Below, in pieces: positions 16,106 through 22,697 of a DNA stretch of 29,521 bases. The notes under the pieces are model-generated. The model worked only from the letters and a program-made list of their open reading frames with translations, ran no database searches and was not told the origin of the DNA. This DNA is from Saccharofermentans sp. (lineage in GTDB: Bacteria > Bacillota_A > Clostridia > Saccharofermentanales > Saccharofermentanaceae). The DNA lies in assembly GCA_024692105.1 (NCBI GenBank), contig JAILMZ010000046.1, forward strand, positions 1 to 29,521, written 5' to 3'. A program made the position numbers and the translations under genes. Position 1 is the stretch's first letter; every line of letters starts with the position of its first letter.

Positions 16106-16132
16106 ACGACTAGAGGAATCTAGTCGTTTTTT
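16106..16132 (+). terminator. Rho-independent terminator after tRNA-Ser
   Basis: Perfect 9-bp stem ACGACTAGA/TCTAGTCGT (16106-16114 with 16119-16127), GGAA loop, then a run of T. It would end read-through from tRNA-Ser before the candidate ncRNA. Confidence 0.9.
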
Positions 16133-16203
16133 ATGATTATCCATATAAAAACAGATGGTTGTTTGAAGAACTGCTACTTAAAATTTACAGACTTCGGAAT
16201 GGA

Positions 16204-16480
16204 TTAACAAGCAACGTATTTGTGTACACAAATACAAAGAACTTGTCAGGGCGCCCCTGAAACCCAAAGTGATCCTTCGGATCTTCCGTAGGTAGTACCG
16301 CAGTATTAATCAAGGACACTAAGATGTCTGTGAAGACAGTTAGGAGGGCATAGAAATCTCAGACGGCATAATCTGATATCGACTAAGCAGAGATACCGTA
16401 CGCTGGAGTTCACGTTATTACCGCTGTTAAAGTGATTATCTGAAGAACAGGCCTCGCGTCTTTTGCGCGGGGCCTGTTTT
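16204..16480 (+). ncRNA. Candidate structured non-coding RNA with its own terminator
   Basis: No convincing reading frame lies in 15978-16523, but 16204-16430 is rich in nested helices. A closing helix TTAACAAGC/GCTGTTAA (16204-16212 with 16423-16430) encloses a 20-base palindromic hairpin (16216-16235), TCAGGG/CCCTGA (16246-16260), GATCC/GGATC (16271-16283), TGTCT/AGACA (16325-16338) and TCAGA/TCTGA (16359-16376). A possible long-range pairing joins GTAGGTA with TACCGTAC. A strong terminator follows at 16446-16480. I cannot assign it to a known family; raiA-type and other large bacterial RNAs should be tested. A promoter is not clear (TAAAAT near 16180). Confidence 0.55.
16446..16480 (+). 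terminator. Strong terminator after the candidate ncRNA
   Basis: 13-bp stem (16446-16458 with 16466-16478, one G-U pair), 7-base loop, then TTTT. No plus-strand gene precedes it, which supports an RNA transcript ending here. It lies 44 bases beyond the stop of the convergent anti-sigma gene and might help that gene too, though the minus-strand tail is T-poor. Confidence 0.88.
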
Positions 16481-16523
16481 GCTGTTCTGAATAATGTTGA
16501 AGTCGAAACCTATGTTTACTATG

Positions 16524-17654
16524 TTATCGCGTATATTCGACGCCGTTTACCGTAATTGATAAGACATTATCCGTATCAACAAGGCGGTTGAACAACAGGA
16601 GATATTCATTATTGATGCTTCCACAGCTGTAGCCTATGTTTTCAATATATAGCTCGTCACGTTCAATAACAGTGTACGTACTGCCGTCATTATATGTAAT
16701 ACAAATCTTTTTAACATTACCCGGATCATACGCTTCCGCTGCCGTGAACCCTAATCCTGTCATCATATCTATATTCATCGAGATAGGGGAGAGTTCGATT
16801 ATGCCACCGTCACTATTTACAAATTCAGTTGATTCCAAACGGTTCTCACATGGAATGTTAACATAGATGGTTGTTTTCTCGCTCTCGATAGCACCTATCA
16901 GTTCATCGCCGTTCTCTTCCATTGATAAAGCATTTCTTTCTCCCAATGTGCAAGGATACTGATTGATCTCCATCCTTAAGTTGCCTGCTCCAAAAGCGTT
17001 CAACGATACATAATAGTAACAATAAACCTTTTCATCTGTTGATCTGTCCAGATCCACATACATATTTCCTCCATAACCAATGTTGAGCCAGAATGTGGAT
17101 TCATCTGAAAACCAGGCACCCTTGGATTCGTTATCCAACTGACTGTAATTCAAGACGTCGACGCCACCTTCTTTTTCAAAAGAGAGTTCGACTACTGCAG
17201 AATTGTCATCCCTTACGGCAGAAAGAATGGTAATCGTTGTTCCGTCGACCTCTTTCGATATGTCGAGATACTCAACACAGTCTCCGATCAAAGCTTCGGC
17301 GGCCTCGGGATCCAACTCTACATACTCTCTAGCCGGATAATCAACATAGTAGTAAGTATTTTTTTCGGCTTCATAGACAAGTTCCTGATGAGCTTCAACA
17401 TTATTTTTACCAAGCATTCCCCATATGCGTTCGAAGAATTCACCGTTCGTTGCAGCATTTACAACAAAAGGTGTAGCTACAAACAAAGCAGCGGCTGCAA
17501 CTGCTATAGATGCTATTTTCATAGTCCGGGGCTTTTTGTACAGATACTTCTGTTTATTGCGCTCCCTTGTCTTTTTATACCCTTCAGAGAACTCATGTAT
17601 CTCACAAGGTGCATCGAATTCGTCGATTGAAATGTAATATCTGTCCTTTCTCAT
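16524..17654 (-). CDS. Membrane-anchored anti-sigma-like protein (DUF4179-like)
   Basis: About 376 residues. A ~45-residue basic cytoplasmic part is followed by one membrane helix (~47-70, MKIASIAVAAAALFVATPFVV), then NAATNGEFFERIWGMLGKNN and a ~300-residue extracellular beta-rich region. This order, and the position 12 bases after an ECF sigma gene, are typical of anti-sigma factors of the DUF4179 type that hold the sigma factor until an outside signal arrives. SD AAGGAG is 8 bases before the ATG at 17654; the earlier ATG at 17660 is only 2 bases from it. The gene is AT-richer than the flanking chromosome. Confidence 0.75.
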   Translation of the reverse strand: MRKDRYYISIDEFDAPCEIHEFSEGYKKTRERNKQKYLYKKPRTMKIASIAVAAAALFVATPFVVNAATNGEFFERIWGMLGKNNVEAHQELVYEAEKNTYYYVDYPAREYVELDPEAAEALIGDCVEYLDISKEVDGTTITILSAVRDDNSAVVELSFEKEGGVDVLNYSQLDNESKGAWFSDESTFWLNIGYGGNMYVDLDRSTDEKVYCYYYVSLNAFGAGNLRMEINQYPCTLGERNALSMEENGDELIGAIESEKTTIYVNIPCENRLESTEFVNSDGGIIELSPISMNIDMMTGLGFTAAEAYDPGNVKKICITYNDGSTYTVIERDELYIENIGYSCGSINNEYLLLFNRLVDTDNVLSITVNGVEYTR

Positions 17655-17666
17655 GGTCATTGCTCC

Positions 17667-18185
17667 TTAAATATCTGATAATCGTACGTTTCCTTTGAGT
17701 TTCTTTTTTGCCCGCTCGAAACGCTTGCGCACACAAGACTCAGAGATATGTAGTCTTGATGAGGTCTCACGGACAGACAAGCTGTCTATAACCAGGCATT
17801 GGACGACATCTTTGTATTTTGCAGGGAGTTCATCCAAGATACTCTTCAGATCAGATGCATCTTTACTATCCAGTTCATTATTGTTGCTTTCCAATGTTCC
17901 TTCTAGATCAGAGAGAGATAATACTTTGGATTCTCTCTTTCTAATCCTATAAATACTGATAGCCGTGCTCTTGATGACCGAGATAATATATCGCTTACAG
18001 TCATCTGACTCAGCATCATCAAATGTCCTATTACTCTTCATGAGTCTCAAGAAAGCTTCCTGAACAGCATCTTCAGCTGCATGCGGATCATTCAGGATCG
18101 AGAAAGCAACTCTGTACATCTTTTGCTCATATAGCGAATAGCATTTTTCAATGAATTGTACGGAATCCTTCCGGTTCATACTCAA
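17667..18185 (-). CDS. ECF-type RNA polymerase sigma factor
   Basis: 172 residues. Region 2 is seen around residues 10-75 (MYRVAFSILNDPHAAEDAVQEAFLRLMK). Region 4 is near the C-terminus (LPAKYKDVVQCLVIDSLSVRETSSRLHISESCVRKRFERAKKKLK), a clear helix-turn-helix. ECF factors direct RNA polymerase to a small regulon after release from a cognate anti-sigma factor, here the next gene. TTG at 18185 is well spaced from SD AAAGGA; ATG at 18179 is the alternative. The minus-strand leader contains CCAACGTT, reminiscent of an ECF -35 element, but no well-spaced -10 was found. Confidence 0.92.
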   Translation of the reverse strand: MSMNRKDSVQFIEKCYSLYEQKMYRVAFSILNDPHAAEDAVQEAFLRLMKSNRTFDDAESDDCKRYIISVIKSTAISIYRIRKRESKVLSLSDLEGTLESNNNELDSKDASDLKSILDELPAKYKDVVQCLVIDSLSVRETSSRLHISESCVRKRFERAKKKLKGNVRLSDI

Positions 18186-18317
18186 ATAGATATCCTTTCC
18201 TGATGATAAGGTCGCGACTTGCCTTTCACTCTATATAACGTTGGAGCATATAGATTTGTGACATATTTTTGAATTGCTGGTGTGTGTAGATTTAATGTAA
18301 CAAATATATCTGCTGTG

Positions 18318-18371
18318 AAGGGTTTCGTAGAGTTATTGATTCAAGAAAAATCTCTCTCTCCTTCTCCGCCA
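18318..18371 (+). repeat. Right att-like copy: degenerate tRNA-Ser 3' half
   Basis: AAGGGTTTCG (18318-18327) and TAGAGTT, then about 20 unrelated bases, then TCTCTCCTTCTCCGCCA (18355-18371). These match in order the variable arm, T arm and acceptor end of tRNA-Ser(GGA). The T loop is disrupted and there is no 5' half, so it cannot be a working tRNA. Confidence 0.7.
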
Positions 18372-18372
18372 C

Positions 18373-18405
18373 AGACGATCGGATATATTTCCGGTCGTCT
18401 TTTTT
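18373..18405 (+). terminator. Terminator beyond the right att-like copy
   Basis: 10-bp stem AGACGATCGG/CCGGTCGTCT (18373-18382 with 18391-18400, one G-U-type pair), 8-base loop, then a run of T. It directly follows the tRNA 3' copy and was probably the original terminator of tRNA-Ser before the 2.4-kb segment arrived. The rest of 18186-18529 holds the sigma-gene leader and the promoter region of the oxidoreductase (TATGAT at 18489-18494). Confidence 0.88.
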
Positions 18406-18529
18406 ATTAATCATCGCTTTTATATACTGTTCATTTGGTATCTTTTCCCGATGCGTTAAAACACAGTAAAAGACTGATACTGCCGTGCTATGATGAGGGC
18501 AGTTCAAGCATGTAAAGGAGGAGAGATCA

Positions 18530-19501
18530 ATGTCTGTTAAGTGGGGCGTTTTAGGTACTGCCAATATCGCAAGAGGATGCACGATTCCCGGTATGAAGCT
18601 TGCTGATAATTGTGAGCTCTATGCGATTGCAGGAAGAAATGAAGCAAAGGCTGAAAGCTACAAAGATGAGTTCGGTTTTGCAAAGGCTTATACAGGTTAC
18701 GACAAACTTTTGGAAGACCCGGAAGTACAGGCTGTATATATTCCTCTTCCGAACAGTCTTCACAAGGAATGGGTAATCAAAGCTCTTAAGGCAGGAAAGC
18801 ATGTTCTGTGTGAGAAACCGCTGGGGTTACACAGCAGCGAACTAAAGGAAATGTTTGACGTTGCAAAAGAAAATAATGTGATCCTCATGGAAGCCTATGC
18901 GTATCTTCACAGCCCGTATGTCGCATCTGTGAAAAGTGACATCCAAAGCGGCATAATCGGTGATGTCGATTACATCCAGTCCGCATTCATCACGCAAGGT
19001 TATGTTGACGATATACGTATCTACAAAGACCTTGGAGGAGGCGCGGTCTATGACCTCGGCTGTTATTGCACCACTTTGATCCTCTCGCTCGTTGATTCCG
19101 ATCCGGAATATGTCCTTGCAAATGCGGAATTCAATGATAAGGGCGTTGATGTTTTCTCTTCCGTACTCATGAGATTCAAGAACGGGATTAGAGCGGCATT
19201 CAATGTCGGCATGGTATTTGATCCTCAGCATGACGGACGCAAGGACATACTTTATGTTCACGGATCCAAGGGTGTCATCAATTCAGGTGTCGAGTTCAAC
19301 CAGGCGGGAGAACTTTGCTACACCATCACTTCAGAAGGCAAAACGATCGAGCGCAAACTGGATGCAAAACATAATTACAGTCTTGAGATCGAACAGCTCG
19401 GCAGATGTATCGAAAACGGAGAGAAACCTTATATCACTGAGGAATTCTCGCTCAGGAATGCGGAACTTCTCGACACCGTATTAACCAAGATCGGATACTG
19501 A
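18530..19501 (+). CDS. Gfo/Idh/MocA-family NAD(P)-dependent oxidoreductase
   Basis: 323 residues, normal for the family. The N-terminal Rossmann domain shows GVLGTANIA and VYIPLPNSLHKEWVIKALKAGKHVLCEKPL, with the EKP motif whose Lys is catalytic. The C-terminal beta-sheet domain contains GGGAVYDLGCYCTTL with the GG..D.G..... signature. Members oxidise or reduce sugars, inositols and related polyols or dihydrodiols; the substrate cannot be told from sequence. SD AAGGAGGAG precedes the ATG. The FMN reductase gene follows after 23 bases, so the two may be cotranscribed. Confidence 0.92.
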   Translation: MSVKWGVLGTANIARGCTIPGMKLADNCELYAIAGRNEAKAESYKDEFGFAKAYTGYDKLLEDPEVQAVYIPLPNSLHKEWVIKALKAGKHVLCEKPLGLHSSELKEMFDVAKENNVILMEAYAYLHSPYVASVKSDIQSGIIGDVDYIQSAFITQGYVDDIRIYKDLGGGAVYDLGCYCTTLILSLVDSDPEYVLANAEFNDKGVDVFSSVLMRFKNGIRAAFNVGMVFDPQHDGRKDILYVHGSKGVINSGVEFNQAGELCYTITSEGKTIERKLDAKHNYSLEIEQLGRCIENGEKPYITEEFSLRNAELLDTVLTKIGY

Positions 19502-19524
19502 TCCGCACTACAGGAGAAGTTTAT

Positions 19525-20154
19525 ATGGATAAGAGATTCAAAGTACTTATGATCAACGGAAGTCCGAGACAGGACGGGAACATCGCGCTTGCGTTCGGCG
19601 AGATGGAAAAGGTATTCGATGAGAATAATGTTGAGTATGAGAATATCCAGATAGGAAAGATGGATATCAGAGGCTGCATTGCTTGCGAGACCTGCAGGCA
19701 GACCGGAAAGTGCGTTTTCGACGACATCGTAAACGAGCTTGCCGCGAAGCTCGAAGAAGCGGACGGGCTTGTTATCGGAGGCCCGGTGTATTACGGTTCC
19801 GCTAACGGAACATTGATGTCAGCTCTCCAAAGGCTGTTCTACAGCAATCATTCGGATAAGAGCTTCAAGGTTGGTGCTTCCGTCGTAAGCGCGAGACGCT
19901 CTGGATGCACTGCAACTTTCGATGAACTGAATAAGTTCTTTACGCTGTCCAACATGCCCGTGGCGACCAGCCAGTACTGGAATAACATATACGGCTGGGA
20001 AGCAGGTGAAGGAAGCGTGGATGATGAAGGACGGCAGGTAATGCGTGTCCTTGCGCGCAACATGGTGTTCCTCATGAAGAGCATTGCCATGGGCAAAGAA
20101 CAGGCAGGTCTTCCGGAGACGGAAGAACGCGTCTGGACGAACTTCACAAGATAA
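19525..20154 (+). CDS. NADPH-dependent FMN reductase / flavodoxin-like oxidoreductase
   Basis: 209 residues with a flavodoxin fold. MINGSPRQDGNIA is the FMN phosphate-binding loop and GGPVYYGSANGTLMSALQRLFY the second flavin-binding loop. CIACETCRQTGKC resembles the Cys cluster of iron-sulfur flavoproteins, so a metal or disulfide role is possible. SD AGGAG is 8 bases before the ATG. It is convergent with the AAA+ gene; the stops are only 3 bases apart and share a stem-loop. Confidence 0.88.
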   Translation: MDKRFKVLMINGSPRQDGNIALAFGEMEKVFDENNVEYENIQIGKMDIRGCIACETCRQTGKCVFDDIVNELAAKLEEADGLVIGGPVYYGSANGTLMSALQRLFYSNHSDKSFKVGASVVSARRSGCTATFDELNKFFTLSNMPVATSQYWNNIYGWEAGEGSVDDEGRQVMRVLARNMVFLMKSIAMGKEQAGLPETEERVWTNFTR

Positions 20155-20157
20155 ACG

Positions 20158-21909
20158 TCAGAGAGGTGCCTTAGCCGGCACCTCTCCTAATGCGAACCCG
20201 AAATGCCTCTCCTGCTTTGGCTTGCTGATGCCGTCCGGCATCGTGAAGTCTTCAGCGCTAAGCTCGAATGCGGGAGGAGTATCAGAAACTTCTTCCGAAC
20301 TGTAGTTTCGGTGAGCAAAGCTTAAGATCGCATTCTCGATGAGATTCCTGCAGAACCTGCCGTTGCCGAACTCCGGCTGGGATGCCGCTTCGCTGCAGAG
20401 AGCAAGCACTTTCCCGCCTGCTTCCGGAGCTATGGTAAAGCACCTTTTTGCTGCTTCGAGTTCTGCGATCTTCACCAGGACATCAGCAGGATAGTCCGCA
20501 AATTCGATCTTGAACGGAACGCGTGACCTGAGACCCGGGTTGCGGTCAAAAAAGCTTTCCATCTTATCCGGGTAGCCTGCAAAGATGACTATCGTTTCAT
20601 CCCTGAGGTTTTCCATCTCCTGCACGATCGTGTTGATGGCTTCGTCTCCGAAACTGTTCTCCTTGTTATCCACCAGAGAATACGCTTCGTCTATGAACAG
20701 GAGCTTTCCCTTTGCCTTCTCGAAAACGCGCTTTACCATAGGCGCGGTCTGTCCGACATAGCACGCGACAAGATCTGCCCTGCCGACCTCTATGACCTCG
20801 GAGCTTTCGAGCAGACCGATATCACAGAAGATACCTGCAAGGATCCTTGCGACTGTTGTCTTGGCCGTTCCGGGATTGCCCATGAAGCATGTGTTAAGTG
20901 CCATGGAAAGCCTGCAGCCGCCTGAGTCGGATATGGCTTTTTTCATGCGGGCAAAAGAGACTATCTTGATGACCTGTTCTTTTATGTCGTCCAGACCGAT
21001 AAGATCTTCCAGTTCCTGCATATAGCATCTGGGCTTGTCACCTGAGTCATCTTCAATGTCATCAAACAGAGAGTTCTCGCCGCCCATGGTCCTGATCTTT
21101 TCCGCTACCTCATCGGCGCCTTTTTTGCCGAGATTACGGATCCTGATCAGGTCGGAATAAGTCATCTGAAGCAGCTGGTCTGAATCGTTGATGGAAGCTC
21201 TCTTAAGGCAGTTGTAAGTACGGACGGAGAAGTCCATTGCCTCGATGGGTATCGTGAGATCTGCAGGATCGAAGAGTTCTTCCACATGGAAGTCTTTATG
21301 GTATTGCCTCAGGATCGAACTCACACAAGACTCCATATAAAATGCCGGGATCAGGTAATCATTCCTGACCTTATCTGCCGGGACGATGTCGGCATCTACG
21401 AATGCCATGCATATAAGGGCGGACATCCTTGCCGTGATCTTTCCGGGTATGCTGAATAATATCCTGCCGGAATACTTAACCGTCTTGCTTGCGATGATCT
21501 GCATCCGGATGCCGGACGAGTTCATCACGCTGAACAGTTCGCTTAAGTAGCGGCTGTCGGTGCAGGGATCTGATTCAGACATGCCTTCCGCATTGACGGT
21601 TACGGCATAGAAGCTGCGGTCTTCTCCGCCGAACAATACGCTTGAGACGGGGCTTTCCGATGTCTTTGCATATCCATCGAAGATCCAGTCAAGGTCACCG
21701 TCTTTAAGTGTGCGCTTCTTGTCAGTGACCGCGTAGAGATCAAGGTCTCCGCTACTGCCGGAAACGAACTGCAGTCCGAGAAGATCGTCTCCCGTAAGGG
21801 CCGAACCGTAGTTTAAGACTTTGAATGCGGTCTCGGCAGAGACATAAGGCCTGTCGATCGTGCAAAGCTCGATCTTCTTTCCGAATTTTCCTTTGATGAT
21901 GTTTGTCAT
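20158..21909 (-). CDS. CbbX/SpoVK-type AAA+ ATPase with internal RNAP alpha-CTD-like domain
   Basis: 583 residues. Residues 1-210 match no family I know. Residues ~219-275 (PIEAMDFSVRTYNCLKRASI, then YSDLIRIRNLGKKGADEVAEKI) closely resemble the RNA polymerase alpha C-terminal domain, a DNA- and activator-binding helix-hairpin-helix fold. Residues ~295-540 are an AAA+ module: Walker A GNPGTAKT (344-351), Walker B LLFIDEAY (403-410), sensor region VIFAGY, Arg finger in NPGLRSR, and GNGRFCRN. CbbX-class ATPases remodel protein partners. SD GAGGTG is 7 bases before the ATG. It is preceded by a long structured leader. DNA-linked or RNA-polymerase-linked remodelling is inferred only from the fused domain. 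Confidence 0.88.
   Translation of the reverse strand: MTNIIKGKFGKKIELCTIDRPYVSAETAFKVLNYGSALTGDDLLGLQFVSGSSGDLDLYAVTDKKRTLKDGDLDWIFDGYAKTSESPVSSVLFGGEDRSFYAVTVNAEGMSESDPCTDSRYLSELFSVMNSSGIRMQIIASKTVKYSGRILFSIPGKITARMSALICMAFVDADIVPADKVRNDYLIPAFYMESCVSSILRQYHKDFHVEELFDPADLTIPIEAMDFSVRTYNCLKRASINDSDQLLQMTYSDLIRIRNLGKKGADEVAEKIRTMGGENSLFDDIEDDSGDKPRCYMQELEDLIGLDDIKEQVIKIVSFARMKKAISDSGGCRLSMALNTCFMGNPGTAKTTVARILAGIFCDIGLLESSEVIEVGRADLVACYVGQTAPMVKRVFEKAKGKLLFIDEAYSLVDNKENSFGDEAINTIVQEMENLRDETIVIFAGYPDKMESFFDRNPGLRSRVPFKIEFADYPADVLVKIAELEAAKRCFTIAPEAGGKVLALCSEAASQPEFGNGRFCRNLIENAILSFAHRNYSSEEVSDTPPAFELSAEDFTMPDGISKPKQERHFGFALGEVPAKAPL
20161..20186. terminator. Perfect stem-loop at the convergent gene ends
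   Basis: 10-bp perfect stem GAGAGGTGCC/GGCACCTCTC with a 6-base loop, 6 bases after the FMN reductase stop. It lies inside the last codons of the opposite-strand AAA+ gene. No T-run follows, so it is at best a weak terminator or an mRNA 3'-end protector. Confidence 0.45.
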
Positions 21910-22188
21910 TTACTGTCACCTCACTTTCATTAATGAAGCCGATTGGTTACCAAATCCCCGCGGAGTACTGAGATCATCCCTTGGTCCGCTCCGTGTTGCC
22001 GGTGTCAACACATCGTGGCGGTACTTGCCGGTTAGCTCGTCCGTTCGTTCACGGGGCAATTGTCAAGGTGCGGGTCGTGACAGCAAAGCAAAAACCGTTG
22101 CTTTGGTATCAGCGAATGGGCAGAGTACTCCGAACCATTCGGCTTGATCTCAAAACAACGGCTTTTGACCGGTTTTTATTCGATTGTG
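21910..22188 (-). ncRNA. Long structured 5' leader of the AAA+ gene
   Basis: From the predicted start near 22188 the transcript runs ~279 nt before the AAA+ ATG with no good reading frame. Complementary segments close it: GCCGAATGGTT (22133-22143) with AACCAATCGGC (21938-21948), 10 of 11; and CGGAGTACT (22124-22132) with AGTACTCCG (21961-21969), perfect. GAGATCA (22145-22151) with TGATCTC (21970-21976) would form a pseudoknot. Internal hairpins are CAAAGCAA/TTGCTTTG (22084-22105) and GTGTTG/CAACAC (21993-22011). It could be a riboswitch-like leader or an independent RNA; no known aptamer was recognised. Confidence 0.55.
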
Positions 22189-22194
22189 AGCGAT

Positions 22195-22223
22195 ACTATA
22201 CCACGCAATCTGACCTCCTGCAA
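22195..22223 (-). promoter_or_regulatory. Promoter of the AAA+ gene and its leader
   Basis: On the minus strand, TTGCAG (22218-22223), 17-base spacer, TATAGT (22195-22200). It diverges from the TIGR04076-like gene. Confidence 0.65.
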
Positions 22224-22292
22224 TAGTTTTTATTTTCAATTTGCGGTTTTTCTGATACTTTTGGAATATACGGATAATAAAGGAGAAAGAGC

Positions 22293-22652
22293 ATGCATAA
22301 GTGGTATGACGAAGAGTATGAGTTTACCGTCGAGGTAACGGGTTTCGTGCGCGGAAATAAGACCGAGAGGTATTGCCGCAATGGTGAAGAGATAGGCGAT
22401 ACATACAAGTGCACATACGGATGTCCCGTTAACCAGGACGGGGAGGGAATCTGTTCTAAGACCATAATGATGCTCTATCCTCTTATGGAAGCGGTAAGGA
22501 GCGGCGGTGACCTGGAAAACCTCGGAGGCGACGACAAGTATACAAAGACCATCGTCTGTCCGGACGGATGCGTTATGTTCAAGCTGACGGTCAAGCCTCT
22601 CGGCAACGAGAACTTCCACAAGGGCGCTTATTGGGATTATCCCGATGAATAA
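22293..22652 (+). CDS. Small TIGR04076-family-like protein, unknown function
   Basis: 119 residues. The layout VEVTGFVRG, then CTYGCPVNQDGEGICSKTIMMLYPLMEAVRSGG, then CPDGCVMFKLTVKPL matches the small TIGR04076 family, which has conserved cysteines near each end and a central IC....YP...R.GG motif. Its biochemical role is unknown to me; the cysteines could bind metal. SD AAAGGAG lies 9 bases before the ATG. The serine acetyltransferase gene follows after 45 bases with its own likely promoter. Confidence 0.75.
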   Translation: MHKWYDEEYEFTVEVTGFVRGNKTERYCRNGEEIGDTYKCTYGCPVNQDGEGICSKTIMMLYPLMEAVRSGGDLENLGGDDKYTKTIVCPDGCVMFKLTVKPLGNENFHKGAYWDYPDE

Positions 22653-22657
22653 GGGCA

Positions 22658-22666
22658 TGCTATAAT
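22658..22666 (+). promoter_or_regulatory. Extended -10 promoter of serine acetyltransferase gene
   Basis: TGCTATAAT (22658-22666), an extended -10 that needs no strong -35, 31 bases before the ATG. Confidence 0.6.
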
Positions 22667-22697
22667 TACACCAACTTTTAAAACGAGGTAATTTGTT

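Larger units (their letters stand above)
15978..18354. mobile_element. Probable remnant of a tRNA-Ser-integrated element (~2.4 kb)
   Basis: The segment lies between the tRNA-Ser 3' end and a degenerate second copy of the tRNA 3' half at 18318-18371. Right after that second copy is a strong terminator that would suit the original tRNA transcript. Inside are integrase-arm-like direct repeats, a terminator, a candidate structured RNA and an ECF sigma/anti-sigma pair. Much of it is more AT-rich than its neighbours. No integrase, excisionase or replication gene is visible, so it is either a decayed element or a satellite needing outside help. The alternative is a local tRNA-gene duplication. Confidence 0.55.

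Noticed and set aside
16140..16445. Group II intron, tmRNA or RNase P RNA
   Set aside because: No domain V, no tmRNA acceptor ends and no RNase P core sequences were found.
18318..18371. A second functional tRNA-Ser gene
   Set aside because: Only the 3' half is present and its T arm is interrupted by about 20 bases; no anticodon arm or acceptor 5' strand exists.
18292..18582. Minus-strand open frame across the right att-like repeat
   Set aside because: It crosses a strong terminator and the start of the oxidoreductase gene, has no SD, and looks like chance coding in AT-rich DNA.
21860..22226. Plus-strand small proteins in the AAA+ leader region
   Set aside because: They lack SDs and resemble translated structured RNA (Arg/Leu/Ser-rich); the helices explain the sequence better.
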